From positions 109,886 through 173,885 of the forward strand of contig DEIA01000032.1 of assembly GCA_002352225.1 (NCBI GenBank): a stretch of DNA of 64,000 nucleotides. Reading direction: 5' to 3'. The notes beneath the pieces are model-generated. The model saw only the letters and a program-made list of their open reading frames with translations. It did no database searches and was not told the DNA's origin. The stretch comes from Flammeovirgaceae bacterium UBA2786. GTDB lineage: Bacteria; Bacteroidota; Bacteroidia; Cytophagales; Cyclobacteriaceae. Both the position numbers and the translations under genes were made by a program. The number at the start of each line of letters is the position of its first letter. The first letter of the stretch is position 1. Below are positions 49,561 to 58,435 of the stretch, in pieces.

Positions 49561-50103
49561 CTAAATCCCCAACTCTTCCTTATTTGCCTTTAACACATCA
49601 ATAATAAACGTAATATGTTCAGTCAGGTCAACCGATAGCAATTCAAGGCCTTTGTACACTTCATCGCGCTCAACTTTTGCAGCAAAGCCTTTGTCTTTCA
49701 GTTTTTTAATTACCGATTTTGGTTCAAGCGTAGCAATTCCTTCCGGCCTTACCTGGGCACAGGCCACAATAAATCCGGTAAGTTCATCGCAGGCCAGCAA
49801 GGCTTTATCCAAACGGGTTTCGTACGGTACATTCCATTTGGTGTAGTGGGCCGAGATTGCGTGGGCGATTATAGGTTCTTCCATCGCGTAAAGCTTTTCT
49901 ACAATTACCTGAGGATGTTTTTCAGGGAAGGCTTCATAATCAGCATCGTGTAGTAATCCGGCAATGGCCCACTGTTCTTTGTCTTCGCCATATTTCAGTG
50001 CGTATGCCTCCATCACCAGTTCGATGGTGCGCATATGGCGTAGCAAACTTTGACTTTGTGTAAGTTCGGCCAGCATTTCGCGGGCTTGTGCACGGGTAAT
50101 CAT
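49561..50103 (-). CDS. HD-domain phosphohydrolase-like protein
   Basis: A 180-residue HD-domain protein. The metal ligands are visible as histidine in LLRHMRT, the HD pair in LLHDADYE, and H-A-I-S-A-H in the next helix, with an aspartate in ALLACDELTG. Such enzymes hydrolyse nucleotides or phosphate esters. The substrate is unknown. The ATG overlaps the stop of the upstream TPR gene by 4 bases. Confidence 0.85.
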   Translation of the reverse strand: MITRAQAREMLAELTQSQSLLRHMRTIELVMEAYALKYGEDKEQWAIAGLLHDADYEAFPEKHPQVIVEKLYAMEEPIIAHAISAHYTKWNVPYETRLDKALLACDELTGFIVACAQVRPEGIATLEPKSVIKKLKDKGFAAKVERDEVYKGLELLSVDLTEHITFIIDVLKANKEELGI

Positions 50104-51257
50104 TTACGTTTAACAGCGGTAATAGACCTGCGTTTAGAGTAGAACAGATTAAAGCCACCCAACACAACGGCCAATCCAAGAATGGTTATGGTTATGATCA
50201 TTCGGGTTTTCTGAAGTTCAAGCGCATTTATTTCCGCTTTGGTCTTTACTTCTTCTATTTCCCTTTCTTTTTCCTGAAGGTCAAGTGCAATCTCCATCTG
50301 GGCAATCTTGCGGCTGCTCTCTTCGCCATAAATTTTTTCTTTTACAAGGTCGTAGCGCAGCATGGTTTCATAGGCTTCTTTCATTTTGCCTTGTTTGGAG
50401 TAATTGAGTGCCATACTTTTTAAAATAGTAGGTTCAAACAAAAAGGCTTGCATTTGGCCACTCAGGGTCATGGCACTATCCAGGTAGGCTTGTGCATTTT
50501 TAAACTGTCCGGCACGGGCATACACTTCGCCCATACTACTCAATACATTTAAAGTAACCAGATTATCGTTTTTCTTTCGAGCCAGAACAAGCGCTTTTTG
50601 ATAATATTCTACAGCCCGTTGATAATTGCCTTGTTTAAAGTACAGGTTGCCAATGTTGTTAAGCGGATCGGCAAAAACTTCACCCCTTTTTTCTGCCAGT
50701 TGGTAGGCTTCAGAGTAATACTTCAGCGCTTGCTCAAACAACTGGAGGTCGCTATGCAGATTACCGAGGTTATTCATCGAATTAATCATCTTTTGCTGAT
50801 CGCCCATTTCAACAAATTGCTGGTGCGAGTCTTCAAAATATTTCATAGCCTGGCCGTAGTCTTTCTTGAAAGAATAAATATTGCCAATATTACTCTTGGT
50901 GGCTGCAATACCTTCTTTGTTTTCGAGCTTGGTATAAATCTGTAAGCTGATCAGAAAGTACTCTAATGATTTATCTAACGCCCCCTGATTACGGTACGCT
51001 ACCCCCAGGTTGTTATACGAAGCGGCCATACCTTTTTTGTCGTCAATTTCGGTAGCCAGCGAAAGAGCCTGGCGGGTGTATTCAATTGCCTTAACCGGAT
51101 CAGTATCATGGTAGGCTCTGAAAAACTCGTTTAGGGTTTTTACTTTTAGGTCGCCTCTGGCAGTTTCAAGTGCTTTTTCAAGGCTGTCGATTTTAGGTTG
51201 GGTAAACCCCGTAGCCCATATACCAAAAACTATTAGTACGATGCAAATGCGCTTCAT
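50100..51257 (-). CDS. TPR-repeat protein with C-terminal coiled coil and membrane helix
   Basis: A 385-residue protein. A signal peptide (MKRICIVLIVFGIWATGFTQ) is followed by about six TPR repeats (GMAASYNNLGVAYRNQGALDKSLEYF is the first clear one) over residues 50-300. A charged coiled coil (EREIEEVKTKAEINALELQKTR) and a helix (MIITITILGLAVVLGGFNLFY) come next, with a short basic tail. It resembles the sensory part of Bacteroidota TPR-type histidine kinases but ends before any kinase domain. The function is unknown; membrane-anchored scaffolding is likely. Confidence 0.8.
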   Translation of the reverse strand: MKRICIVLIVFGIWATGFTQPKIDSLEKALETARGDLKVKTLNEFFRAYHDTDPVKAIEYTRQALSLATEIDDKKGMAASYNNLGVAYRNQGALDKSLEYFLISLQIYTKLENKEGIAATKSNIGNIYSFKKDYGQAMKYFEDSHQQFVEMGDQQKMINSMNNLGNLHSDLQLFEQALKYYSEAYQLAEKRGEVFADPLNNIGNLYFKQGNYQRAVEYYQKALVLARKKNDNLVTLNVLSSMGEVYARAGQFKNAQAYLDSAMTLSGQMQAFLFEPTILKSMALNYSKQGKMKEAYETMLRYDLVKEKIYGEESSRKIAQMEIALDLQEKEREIEEVKTKAEINALELQKTRMIITITILGLAVVLGGFNLFYSKRRSITAVKRK

Positions 51258-51383
51258 AAGCCTGATTTATCTGTTAAAATTACAAATTATCTATTAACCC
51301 GCAGGTAGTATCAATCGTATATAGATTACCTTGATACTCAGATTTGTTACTCATATTTCAATTTTCAAACTTCAATCTTATTT

Positions 51384-51872
51384 ATGCGTATTTTCCTGCT
51401 ACTAATTTTTGGGTTTATTATAATGGACACCTATGCTCAATCTGTGGCCAATCAAGCGGCCATTATGGAGCCTGTTGTACAATTATTTACCGGTATGAAT
51501 AAGGGCGATAGCGCTCTGGTTCACAGCGCATTTGCCAAAGAGATAACCATGGCAACGGTAACCAAAGACAAAGCGGGTAATTTGGTAGTAAGACGGGAAA
51601 ATTCACTTGCCGGATTTCTGAAAGCTGTTGGTACACCGCACCCCGAACCCTGGAGTGAGCCCATCTGGAATACTAAAATTGAAGTAGACGGAAATTTTGC
51701 CCAGGTCTGGACCGAGTATGCATTTTATGTAGGTAAAAAATTCAGCCATTGTGGAGTAGATGCTTTTCAGTTGGTAAATAACGGTTCGGGTTGGAGAATC
51801 ATTCACCTGGCCGATACAAGGCGCACAACAGATTGTAAAATTCCACAATCCGTTTCTGATCAGTTTAAATAA
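51384..51872 (+). CDS. Exported NTF2-like (SnoaL-type) protein
   Basis: A 162-residue protein with a signal peptide (MRIFLLLIFGFIIMDTYAQ). An NTF2-like fold follows (VQLFTGMNKGDSALVHSAF ... FAQVWTEYAFYVGKKFSHCGVDAFQLVNNGSGWRIIHL). The cysteine in FSHCGVD is family-typical. The function is unknown. The histidine phosphatase gene follows 5 bases later, so they form an operon. Confidence 0.8.
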   Translation: MRIFLLLIFGFIIMDTYAQSVANQAAIMEPVVQLFTGMNKGDSALVHSAFAKEITMATVTKDKAGNLVVRRENSLAGFLKAVGTPHPEPWSEPIWNTKIEVDGNFAQVWTEYAFYVGKKFSHCGVDAFQLVNNGSGWRIIHLADTRRTTDCKIPQSVSDQFK

Positions 51873-51877
51873 GCAGT

Positions 51878-52372
51878 ATGAAACCCATCCTTATTCTCTT
51901 TTTTCTGACTTTAAGTTTTAGTCAGGCAAATGCTCAGACCGTAACAACTGTAATTCTGGTGCGGCATGGCGAGAAAAGTACAGACGATCCGAAAGACCCT
52001 GAATTATCAGAGGCAGGTAAACAACGCGCTCAGCAGTTAATGAAAGTTTTGAAAGAAATAAAAGTAGATGCTATCTACGCAACACCCTACAAACGTACAC
52101 GCAATACAGTTGCTCCTCTGGCCAATGCTAAAGGACTAACGGTATCGAATTACGATCCTTCCAAAAAAGAAGAGATCGACCAGATGCTGCAAAAATTTGC
52201 CGGAGGTACTATTGTAATAGCAGGCCACTCCAATACAGTACCCGGCCTGGCTAATTACCTTACGGGAAAAAATGAATTACAGAACTTTGACGATACCGAT
52301 TACGATAACCTCTTAATTGTAACGGTAATTGAAAAGGGCAAGACAGCAAAATTGGTATGGCTCACATATTAA
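51878..52372 (+). CDS. Exported histidine phosphatase (phosphoglycerate-mutase-like)
   Basis: A 164-residue protein with a signal peptide (MKPILILFFLTLSFSQANAQ). The catalytic LVRHGEK motif gives Arg29, His30 and Gly31. AIYATPYKRTRNT and GHSNTVPGLANYL supply the second arginine and histidine. This is the short secreted form of the branch. The substrate is probably a phosphate monoester in the periplasm. Confidence 0.88.
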   Translation: MKPILILFFLTLSFSQANAQTVTTVILVRHGEKSTDDPKDPELSEAGKQRAQQLMKVLKEIKVDAIYATPYKRTRNTVAPLANAKGLTVSNYDPSKKEEIDQMLQKFAGGTIVIAGHSNTVPGLANYLTGKNELQNFDDTDYDNLLIVTVIEKGKTAKLVWLTY

Positions 52373-52398
52373 TGAGCAAAGCTTTGGTTAAACAAACC

Positions 52399-52806
52399 TC
52401 ATAAATTCTTCTTATACTTTAACAAAGTAGCCTTTATCATCTGGCCTTTGGTGTATTTGGATTTAGATCCGAATAGACCCAGAAACCCACGCTTTTTTCC
52501 AACACCGGCTACAGCACCACCCGTTGTACTGCCCGTGTTGGTAAGCGAAATCTCATCAAACAGAATTGCATCGGCACCCTTTTCTTTCATGCGGTCAACA
52601 ATCTTATCCTGCACTTTATCCGAATTGCGTTTGGCCGTTATCTCATAGGTTACTTTACCCATTATTTCGTTGGGTTCAGTTATGTCGCTTTCGCGGAAAA
52701 AAATATCCATACTGCCAGTAGGCGAATACGTGCGGCCGTAATAAATAACTTTGTTAGAACAGGAGGCTGCCGTAATCAGAACAAGGATAAACAGGGAGGA
52801 TTTCAT
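52399..52806 (-). CDS. Lipoprotein of unknown function
   Basis: A 135-residue protein with lipobox MKSSLFILVLITAASC, giving an anchored cysteine at residue 16. The rest (VDRMKEKGADAILFDEISLTNTG) suggests a small alpha-beta domain. A glycine-rich GGAVAGVGKKRGFLGLFGSKSK segment could be a flexible or membrane-interacting loop. No family was recognised. Confidence 0.6.
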   Translation of the reverse strand: MKSSLFILVLITAASCSNKVIYYGRTYSPTGSMDIFFRESDITEPNEIMGKVTYEITAKRNSDKVQDKIVDRMKEKGADAILFDEISLTNTGSTTGGAVAGVGKKRGFLGLFGSKSKYTKGQMIKATLLKYKKNL

Positions 52807-52860
52807 GACTGAAAATTGAAAACCCGAAGGTAAAGGCTTTCTTTTTTCTATTCATCAGGT

Positions 52861-52868
52861 TAAATTTA
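52861..52868 (+). promoter_or_regulatory. Leaderless-type -7 element of the OmpA-like gene
   Basis: TAAATTTA (one mismatch to TAnnTTTG) ends 4 bases before the ATG at 52873. Confidence 0.35.
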
Positions 52869-52872
52869 ATTT

Positions 52873-53289
52873 ATGAAAGCCCGTTGGTTGCTTTTTGGTT
52901 TTTATTTGTGTTTTTGCCTGCAGCTTGGTGCACAGCAAACCGAAGAACTACGTAAAAGCATTTACTTTAATGGGGGTAGCTACGAAATAGATGAAGAACA
53001 GGCAGCTATGTTATCGCATTGGCTTGATTCTATTCCCAACCTGTTAGACAAATATCAGATTCAACTTATTAGTCATACCGATCCTATTGGAGGAAAAGAA
53101 TTTAACCAATGGCTTTCGCACATGCGTAGTCAGGCTGTATTTCAACTCCTTACTGAACATAGTATTCCGGAAAAATTAATCTCTATAAAGGATTGGGGAC
53201 TTGAAAACCCCGTATACACCAATAAAACCTACCGCGGTATGCGCCTTAATCGCAGAGTGGACGTTATTCTGTACCCATTGGTTTATTAA
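52873..53289 (+). CDS. Short OmpA-like domain protein
   Basis: A 138-residue protein with a signal peptide (MKARWLLFGFYLCFCLQLGAQ). A shortened OmpA-type peptidoglycan-binding domain follows: QIQLISHTDPIGGKEFNQWLSHMRSQAVFQLL, then GMRLNRRVDVILYPLVY. The conserved aspartate in SHTD and arginine in NRRVDV needed to bind diaminopimelate are present. It is a stand-alone periplasmic domain, possibly a wall anchor. Confidence 0.8.
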   Translation: MKARWLLFGFYLCFCLQLGAQQTEELRKSIYFNGGSYEIDEEQAAMLSHWLDSIPNLLDKYQIQLISHTDPIGGKEFNQWLSHMRSQAVFQLLTEHSIPEKLISIKDWGLENPVYTNKTYRGMRLNRRVDVILYPLVY

Positions 53290-53428
53290 GAAGAGCCTCA
53301 TAGTAGCTTTCCGAATTGAAGTTTAAACCGATAAGTAAATTGGCCGCTTTCGGACACCTTTTTTCAGTTACGGACGTGATTTTATGCAACTAATCGCGTA
53401 TTTGTGCGTCTAACTCAGTATTAAGGTC

Positions 53429-53450
53429 TTGGCATGTTATTGGCCAATAG
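53429..53450 (+). promoter_or_regulatory. Candidate sigma-54 promoter of the ABC-TolC pair
   Basis: TTGGCATG-TTAT-TGGCC from 53429 matches the -24/-12 consensus TTGGCACG-N4-TTGC, with the -24 GG and -12 GC twelve bases apart as required and two mismatches. The start would lie near 53455, 38 bases before the ABC ATG at 53493. A perfect palindrome TATTGGCCAATA (53438-53449) overlaps it and is an alternative reading. Confidence 0.5.
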
Positions 53451-53492
53451 GGGTCAGGCTGGCAAGGCTTGGAATAAACAAAAGCCAAATTC

Positions 53493-54170
53493 ATGATTGT
53501 TTTAAAGAACATCGACAAGTACATCGATTCCCGTTTTCAACGCACATTTATTCTTAAAGGCATAGACCTGGAAGTAAAGCAAGGCGAATTTGTTACCATT
53601 ATGGGGCCCAGTGGATCGGGCAAATCCACCTTAATGAATATCATCGGTATGCTGGACGAGCCCTCGGCTGGTGAGTATTATTTTTTTGACGAACCCGTGC
53701 ACAAGATGCGCGAGAAGCAAAAGAGCGATATGCACAAGAACTACATCGGGTTCATTTTTCAGGCCTACCATCTTATTGATGAACTTACGGTGTATGAAAA
53801 CATAGAAACACCCTTGTTATATAAAGGAGTTGGAGGCAGTCAGCGCAAAAGTATGGTAGCCGAAATGCTCGATCGGTTTAATATGGTGGCCAAAAAAGAT
53901 TTGTTTCCGGAACAACTCTCGGGCGGGCAACAACAATTAGTGGGAATTGCCAGAGCTATTGTAGGCCAACCCAAATTATTATTGGCAGACGAACCAACCG
54001 GAAACCTGCACTCTGAACAGGGCAAACAGATAATGGATATTTTTCAAAAACTGAATGCAGAAGGGATTACAATTATTCAGGTAACACACTCCGAAGAAAA
54101 TGCCAGGCGTGGCAAACGCATAGTAAAAATAGCAGATGGCGCAGTTGAATCAGATGAAAAAGTTAGTTAA
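53493..54170 (+). CDS. ABC transporter ATP-binding protein (MacB/LolD type)
   Basis: A 225-residue ATPase. Walker A GPSGSGKST at 38-46, the Q-loop in IGFIFQAYHLIDELTVYEN, signature LSGGQQQLVGIARAI, Walker B LLLADEPTGNLHS and the H-loop VTHSEE are all present. This is the MacB/LolD-like class, which works with an FtsX-type permease. No permease or adaptor gene lies in the window. The stop is 8 bases before the tolC start. Confidence 0.92.
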   Translation: MIVLKNIDKYIDSRFQRTFILKGIDLEVKQGEFVTIMGPSGSGKSTLMNIIGMLDEPSAGEYYFFDEPVHKMREKQKSDMHKNYIGFIFQAYHLIDELTVYENIETPLLYKGVGGSQRKSMVAEMLDRFNMVAKKDLFPEQLSGGQQQLVGIARAIVGQPKLLLADEPTGNLHSEQGKQIMDIFQKLNAEGITIIQVTHSEENARRGKRIVKIADGAVESDEKVS

Positions 54171-54177
54171 GAAAAAT

Positions 54178-55515
54178 ATGAAACGGGTTTTTATTCTCTT
54201 GGTGTTGATTACAGGCGCTGGTTCAGTCAGTGCCCAGCAAACCCTTACGTTCAGGAACGCGGTTACCCTGGGTTTAGAAAATAACCTGTTGCTGAATCAA
54301 CAAAAAAACTTGTTGATATCTACCGGTGTAAACCGTACCTCAGCATTATTGCAAATGTCGCCAAGTGTATCGGTTGGTGGTAGTGCCGGCCGGTTTGACG
54401 GAAACTCATTTAACCAGCAACGTGGTGAGGTGGTGAATGGCCAGGTCGATTTTGTGAATGGGGGCTTATCTGCAAACCTTCCGATATTTAATGGCTTTAA
54501 TCAGGTTAATGCCTACAAACAAGCGGCAAGTCAAAACGAAGCTCAGTTGAATTTTGTAGTGCGCACCACTCAGGATGTTATTAGAAATGTATCCTTTCAA
54601 TACCTTACTTGTTTACTCGATCAGCAACTCTTAAAAATTGACCAGCAAAATCTGGAAACCCAAAAGACGCAACTGGACCAAATCAAACAACAGGTAGAAT
54701 TAGGTAGCCGGGCCGAAGCCGATTTATATAATCAGGAGTTTCAGGTGCGTACAGCCGAATTGCAGGCCGTTAGATCGGGTAATCGATTGAAAAATGATAA
54801 GGCGTTACTTGCCCAAACGCTAATGATAGATCCCATTATTTCCTTCGATCTTGAAGAGGTGAATTGGGGAACCGAAAGTTATCTGGTTGATGCAGTTGTT
54901 TTGGAAAACCTTAATACGCAAGCATTAGAGAACAGAGCTGATCTAAAGCAGGCATCGAATACAGAACGCGCGGCACAGTTAGGATTCTTATCCAGAAGAG
55001 GCCGGTACTACCCAAGCCTGTCTGCCTTTGCCGAAATGAATTCACGCTATAACTACATTCATGGCGCACCCGACAACCGTACATTCGACCAGCAATTCCG
55101 GTCCGACAACAGGCAGTTCAACTATGGCTTGTCTCTACAAATCCCCATCTTTAACGGATTAGCAAATCGGGCGCTTGTTGTTCAACAACGTGTTTTGTTC
55201 GAGAATGCGCAACTCACTACAAAAAATACAGAAGTACGTGTAAAATCAGATGTGCTGATTGCTTACCAGAATTATCAGGATGCCCGGGTTAGTTTTTCGG
55301 CTGCCGAGTCGCAATTAAAATCAGGAGAACTTTCGTACAAAATGGAAAAGGAACGCTTCGATCTGGGTATTTCCAACATAGTTCAATTAACCACCGCACA
55401 ACAATCATATGTAAAGGCCCAGTCGGATTTTGCCAGCGCACAGTTTACATTAATGTTCCAGAAGTTGCTGATTGGTTATGCAACAGGTACACTGCGCACA
55501 GAAGACATACCCTAA
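54178..55515 (+). CDS. TolC-family outer-membrane efflux protein
   Basis: A 445-residue protein. The ATG at 54178 (MKRVFILLVLITGAGSVSAQQ) is chosen; the frame is open from 54136, overlapping the ABC gene, but no signal starts there. Two homologous alpha-helical halves show the usual long helices (VIRNVSFQYLTCLLDQQLLKIDQQNLETQKTQLDQIKQQVELGSRAEADLYNQ), with AGRFDGNSFNQQ in the barrel. A bacterial outer-membrane channel function is expected; the missing adaptor and permease are presumably encoded elsewhere. Confidence 0.9.
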   Translation: MKRVFILLVLITGAGSVSAQQTLTFRNAVTLGLENNLLLNQQKNLLISTGVNRTSALLQMSPSVSVGGSAGRFDGNSFNQQRGEVVNGQVDFVNGGLSANLPIFNGFNQVNAYKQAASQNEAQLNFVVRTTQDVIRNVSFQYLTCLLDQQLLKIDQQNLETQKTQLDQIKQQVELGSRAEADLYNQEFQVRTAELQAVRSGNRLKNDKALLAQTLMIDPIISFDLEEVNWGTESYLVDAVVLENLNTQALENRADLKQASNTERAAQLGFLSRRGRYYPSLSAFAEMNSRYNYIHGAPDNRTFDQQFRSDNRQFNYGLSLQIPIFNGLANRALVVQQRVLFENAQLTTKNTEVRVKSDVLIAYQNYQDARVSFSAAESQLKSGELSYKMEKERFDLGISNIVQLTTAQQSYVKAQSDFASAQFTLMFQKLLIGYATGTLRTEDIP

Positions 55516-55560
55516 TCCAGGGCTTAAGGTCCGTAAATGGCCTCATTTCAAATTATTTAC

Positions 55561-55597
55561 TACATTTGCCACCCCATTCGGGTGAATGGGCCTTTTT
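55561..55597 (+). promoter_or_regulatory. rpsA leader: -7 element and terminator-like hairpin
   Basis: TACATTTG at 55561-55568 is a perfect -7 match. It is followed by CCCATTC-GGGT-GAATGGG then CCTTTTTG, a 7-bp hairpin and T-run ending near 55597, about 70 bases before the rpsA ATG. The hairpin may terminate tolC or act as an attenuator in the rpsA 5' leader. Confidence 0.45.
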
Positions 55598-55669
55598 GTA
55601 TAAAAAAGGAGATTTATTAACCAATGTGTTGCAAAATGTCCGGTTGCAGCATGTAAACAGGGCAGATTT

Positions 55670-57685
55670 ATGGCGAAAGTCCAGAAAGAAAAGAACGAAG
55701 AATCTAAATCAAAATCAGCGAAACCCGTTATTGACGATGCGCCTGTAAAAAAGGCTGTTAAAGGTGCTGCTGCCGAAGAACTCTTCGAAAAAGACGAGCT
55801 TACCGAGTTTAAAAAGGCTAAAAAAGCCGAAGAAGAGGAAGGTATAAGCCGGATGATTAAAGACGTAACAGCACGCAAGGCTGCTACAGAATCAAGCATT
55901 TCAACAGAAAATTTTGATTGGGATGCGTACGATCGTAAAGGTTTTGGCGAAGGATACTCTACCAAAGACCGCGAAACATTACTGAAGAAATACGAAGGAA
56001 CCGTTACTACCATTAACGAAAGCGAATTGGTGGTGGGTACTGTGGTAGGAATTAACGACCGCGATGTAATCCTGAACATCGGTTTCAAATCAGATGGCCT
56101 GGTACCATTGGCCGAATTCAAAGACATGCCAAACCTGAAGATTGGCGATGTGGTTGACCTCTTTATTGAAGAACGCGAAAACGTAATGGGCCAGTTAATT
56201 CTGAGCCGCAGAAAAGCCAAGTTGTTGAAAGGCTGGGAAAATGTGCAGAAAGCATTAGACAACGATACGGTAATAGAAGGTTTTGTAAAGCGCAGAACAA
56301 AAGGTGGTTTGATTGTAGATGTATTTGGTATCGAAGCATTCTTACCAGGTTCGCAAATCGATGTGAAACCTATCCGCGATTTCGATATCTATGTGAATAA
56401 GAACATCGAAGTGAAAGTGGTGAAAATCAACTACACGAACGATAACGTGGTGGTATCGCACAAAGTGCTGATCGAGAAAGATCTGGAACAGCAGAAGGCC
56501 GTAATTCTAACCAACCTGGAAAAAGGACAGGTATTGGAAGGCGTAATCAAAAACATGACCAACTTCGGTGTATTCATCGACCTGGGTGGTGTAGATGGAT
56601 TACTTCACATCACAGATATTTCATGGGGACGTATCAGCCATCCGGAAGAGTTGTTGAAACTTGATCAGGTGGTGAAAGTAGTTGTGCTTGATTTCGATGA
56701 AGATAAGAAACGCATCTCGCTGGGAATGAAACAACTTACTCCTCATCCTTGGGAATCGCTTGCCGCGGATGTGGCTGTTGGTTCTAAAGTGAAAGGTAAG
56801 ATTGTAAACGTAGCCGATTATGGTGCATTCCTTGAATTGCAACCCGGTGTGGAAGGCTTGATTCACGTAAGTGAAATGAGCTGGAGCCAGCACCTGCGCA
56901 ATCCTCAGGATTTCATCAAAGTAGGTGATGAGTTAGATGCAGTAGTGTTAACCATCGATCGCGAAGAACGTAAGATGTCGTTGGGCATTAAACAACTTAC
57001 AGAAGATCCATGGACTCGCCAGGATGTATTAGCCAAATATGCAGTAGGTACCCGTCATAAAGGTGTTGTTCGCAACCTCACTAACTTTGGCTTGTTCATA
57101 GAACTGGAAGAAGGCATTGATGGCTTGGTACACGTATCAGACTTAAGCTGGACTAAAAAGATCAAGCACCCTTCTGAGTTTATTAAAGTAGGAGAGTCGT
57201 TAGAAGTACAGGTACTGGAGTTGGATGCAACCAACCGCAGATTGGCACTTAGCCATAAGCATTTGGAAGAAAATCCTTGGGATACTTTCGAAACCATCTT
57301 TACTGTGGGTTCTACACATAAGTGTACCATCATCAGCAAAAATGATAAGGGTGCCGTGTTGGAATTGCCTTACGGTATTGAAGGGTTCTGCTCTGCTAAA
57401 AATCTGGTGAAGCAAGACGAAAGCAAGGCTGAAGTGGGCGAGGCTTATGACTTTAAGGTGTTGGAGTTCTCTAAGGAAGAGCGCAGAATTGTGCTTAGCC
57501 TTAAGGCAACATGGTCAACCGAAGTTGAAAAGACAGAGCAACCAGCGGCCAAGAAGAAAGCTGCCCCTAAAGGCAAGGGCATCGATAAAATTAACCAGGA
57601 AGCAGAGAAATCTACACTGGGCGATATCGAAGCATTGAGTGCACTGAAAGAAAAAATGAGTGCATCTAAGAAGCCAAACGAATAG
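55670..57685 (+). CDS. rpsA: 30S ribosomal protein S1
   Basis: A 671-residue protein with six S1 RNA-binding domains. They start near residues 115, 200, 286, 370, 455 and 540; the third reads GQVLEGVIKNMTNFGVFIDLGG. An acidic/basic N-terminal extension of about 110 residues precedes them and a basic C-terminal tail (AAKKKAAPKGKGIDK) follows. In Bacteroidota, S1 may help initiation on AT-rich leaders that lack Shine-Dalgarno sites. A terminator follows. Confidence 0.97.
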   Translation: MAKVQKEKNEESKSKSAKPVIDDAPVKKAVKGAAAEELFEKDELTEFKKAKKAEEEEGISRMIKDVTARKAATESSISTENFDWDAYDRKGFGEGYSTKDRETLLKKYEGTVTTINESELVVGTVVGINDRDVILNIGFKSDGLVPLAEFKDMPNLKIGDVVDLFIEERENVMGQLILSRRKAKLLKGWENVQKALDNDTVIEGFVKRRTKGGLIVDVFGIEAFLPGSQIDVKPIRDFDIYVNKNIEVKVVKINYTNDNVVVSHKVLIEKDLEQQKAVILTNLEKGQVLEGVIKNMTNFGVFIDLGGVDGLLHITDISWGRISHPEELLKLDQVVKVVVLDFDEDKKRISLGMKQLTPHPWESLAADVAVGSKVKGKIVNVADYGAFLELQPGVEGLIHVSEMSWSQHLRNPQDFIKVGDELDAVVLTIDREERKMSLGIKQLTEDPWTRQDVLAKYAVGTRHKGVVRNLTNFGLFIELEEGIDGLVHVSDLSWTKKIKHPSEFIKVGESLEVQVLELDATNRRLALSHKHLEENPWDTFETIFTVGSTHKCTIISKNDKGAVLELPYGIEGFCSAKNLVKQDESKAEVGEAYDFKVLEFSKEERRIVLSLKATWSTEVEKTEQPAAKKKAAPKGKGIDKINQEAEKSTLGDIEALSALKEKMSASKKPNE

Positions 57686-57708
57686 CCTTAACAGGTTATA
57701 GATGATAC

Positions 57709-57745
57709 AAGAAGGTGGCTTTAAAAAAGCCACCTTCTTTTTTTA
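57709..57745 (+). terminator. Terminator of rpsA
   Basis: AGAAGGTGGCTT and AAGCCACCTTCT form a 12-bp stem with a 5-base loop, then TTTTTTT. It starts about 25 bases after the stop. Confidence 0.88.
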
Positions 57746-57751
57746 AGTGCG

Positions 57752-57781
57752 TTGTAAACCGGGGTGTTTTTTTTAGTTTTG
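57752..57781 (+). promoter_or_regulatory. tRNA-Cys promoter
   Basis: TTG at 57752-57754, 19 bases, then TAGTTTTG at 57774-57781: a perfect consensus match. The start falls about 7 bases before the tRNA. Confidence 0.65.
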
Positions 57782-57791
57782 TGTTTAATCT

Positions 57792-57862
57792 GGTTCCGTG
57801 GCCGAGTGGCTAGGCTGAGCTCTGCAAAAGCTCCTACAGCGGTTCGAATCCGCTCGGAACCT
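57792..57862 (+). tRNA. tRNA-Cys (GCA)
   Basis: A 71-nt cloverleaf. Acceptor GGTTCCG/CGGAACC with discriminator T, D stem GCC/GGC, anticodon stem GAGCT/AGCTC with loop CTGCAAA (anticodon GCA), short variable loop CTAC and T arm AGCGG-TTCGAAT-CCGCT. U73 is the cysteine identity base. CCA is not encoded. Confidence 0.95.
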
Positions 57863-57920
57863 CGAAAGAGAATTCAGTAATGGATTCTCTTTTTTTATTT
57901 ACGATTATTAGTAATAGCCG

Positions 57921-58191
57921 GGTGCACAGGCACAGCCTTCTCGCAAGCACCAAATAATGTCGAGGCTGTCTCAAAAGTCAAATTAAGATTGGAATGTCAT
58001 TCCGGCCTTGTGCCGGAATCTCGTTTAGTACCACGAAATCGAGATCGCGGAACAAATCCGCGATGACAGAATGACTTTTGAGACAGCCTCTTTGGATATG
58101 TTTTATCTATTTGTTTCTATAATAATTTCACCACTTCGTGGTTGGTTTAAGTCCGAAGGACTGAAATGATTATAGAAAAATATCAAAGCCC
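57921..58191. repeat. Compound repeat, copy A (interrupted by the 129-bp element)
   Basis: A left block of 41 bases (57921-57961) and a right block of 101 bases (58091-58191) match copy B at 58281-58321 and 58335-58435 with few changes. Between the blocks copy A carries the 129-bp element, whereas copy B has 13 bases forming the ACCCT-TTC-AGGGT hairpin. Confidence 0.8.
57962..58090. mobile_element. 129-bp MITE-like element, copy 2
   Basis: It is 129 bases long, identical to the reverse complement of 303-431, with perfect 19-bp ends. It sits inside compound repeat A at the position where repeat B has a 13-base hairpin. No coding capacity. Confidence 0.88.
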
Positions 58192-58280
58192 AGTTAATGT
58201 TGGTCAAAATTAGTTGTTGCAGGTCGCTTGACCAGCAACGTGTGAAGTGCCTTGTTGGTTAGTGACCAACAAAGAACATT

Positions 58281-58435
58281 GGTGCACAGACACAGCCTTC
58301 TCGCAAGCACCAAATAATGTCACCCTTTCAGGGTTTTGGACCTGTTTTATCTACTTGTTTATATAATAATTTCACCACTTCGTGGTTGGTTTAAGTCCGA
58401 AGGACTGGAATAATTATAGAAAAATATCAAAGCCC
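58281..58435. repeat. Compound repeat, copy B (without the 129-bp element)
   Basis: It matches copy A on both sides but has ACCCTTTCAGGGT at 58322-58334 in place of the element. The 41-base left block differs at one position, and the right block has a handful of substitutions. Confidence 0.8.

Noticed and set aside
57921..58435. Possible CRISPR array
   Set aside because: Only two repeat copies, with large unequal spacers and internal palindromes, and no cas genes in the window.
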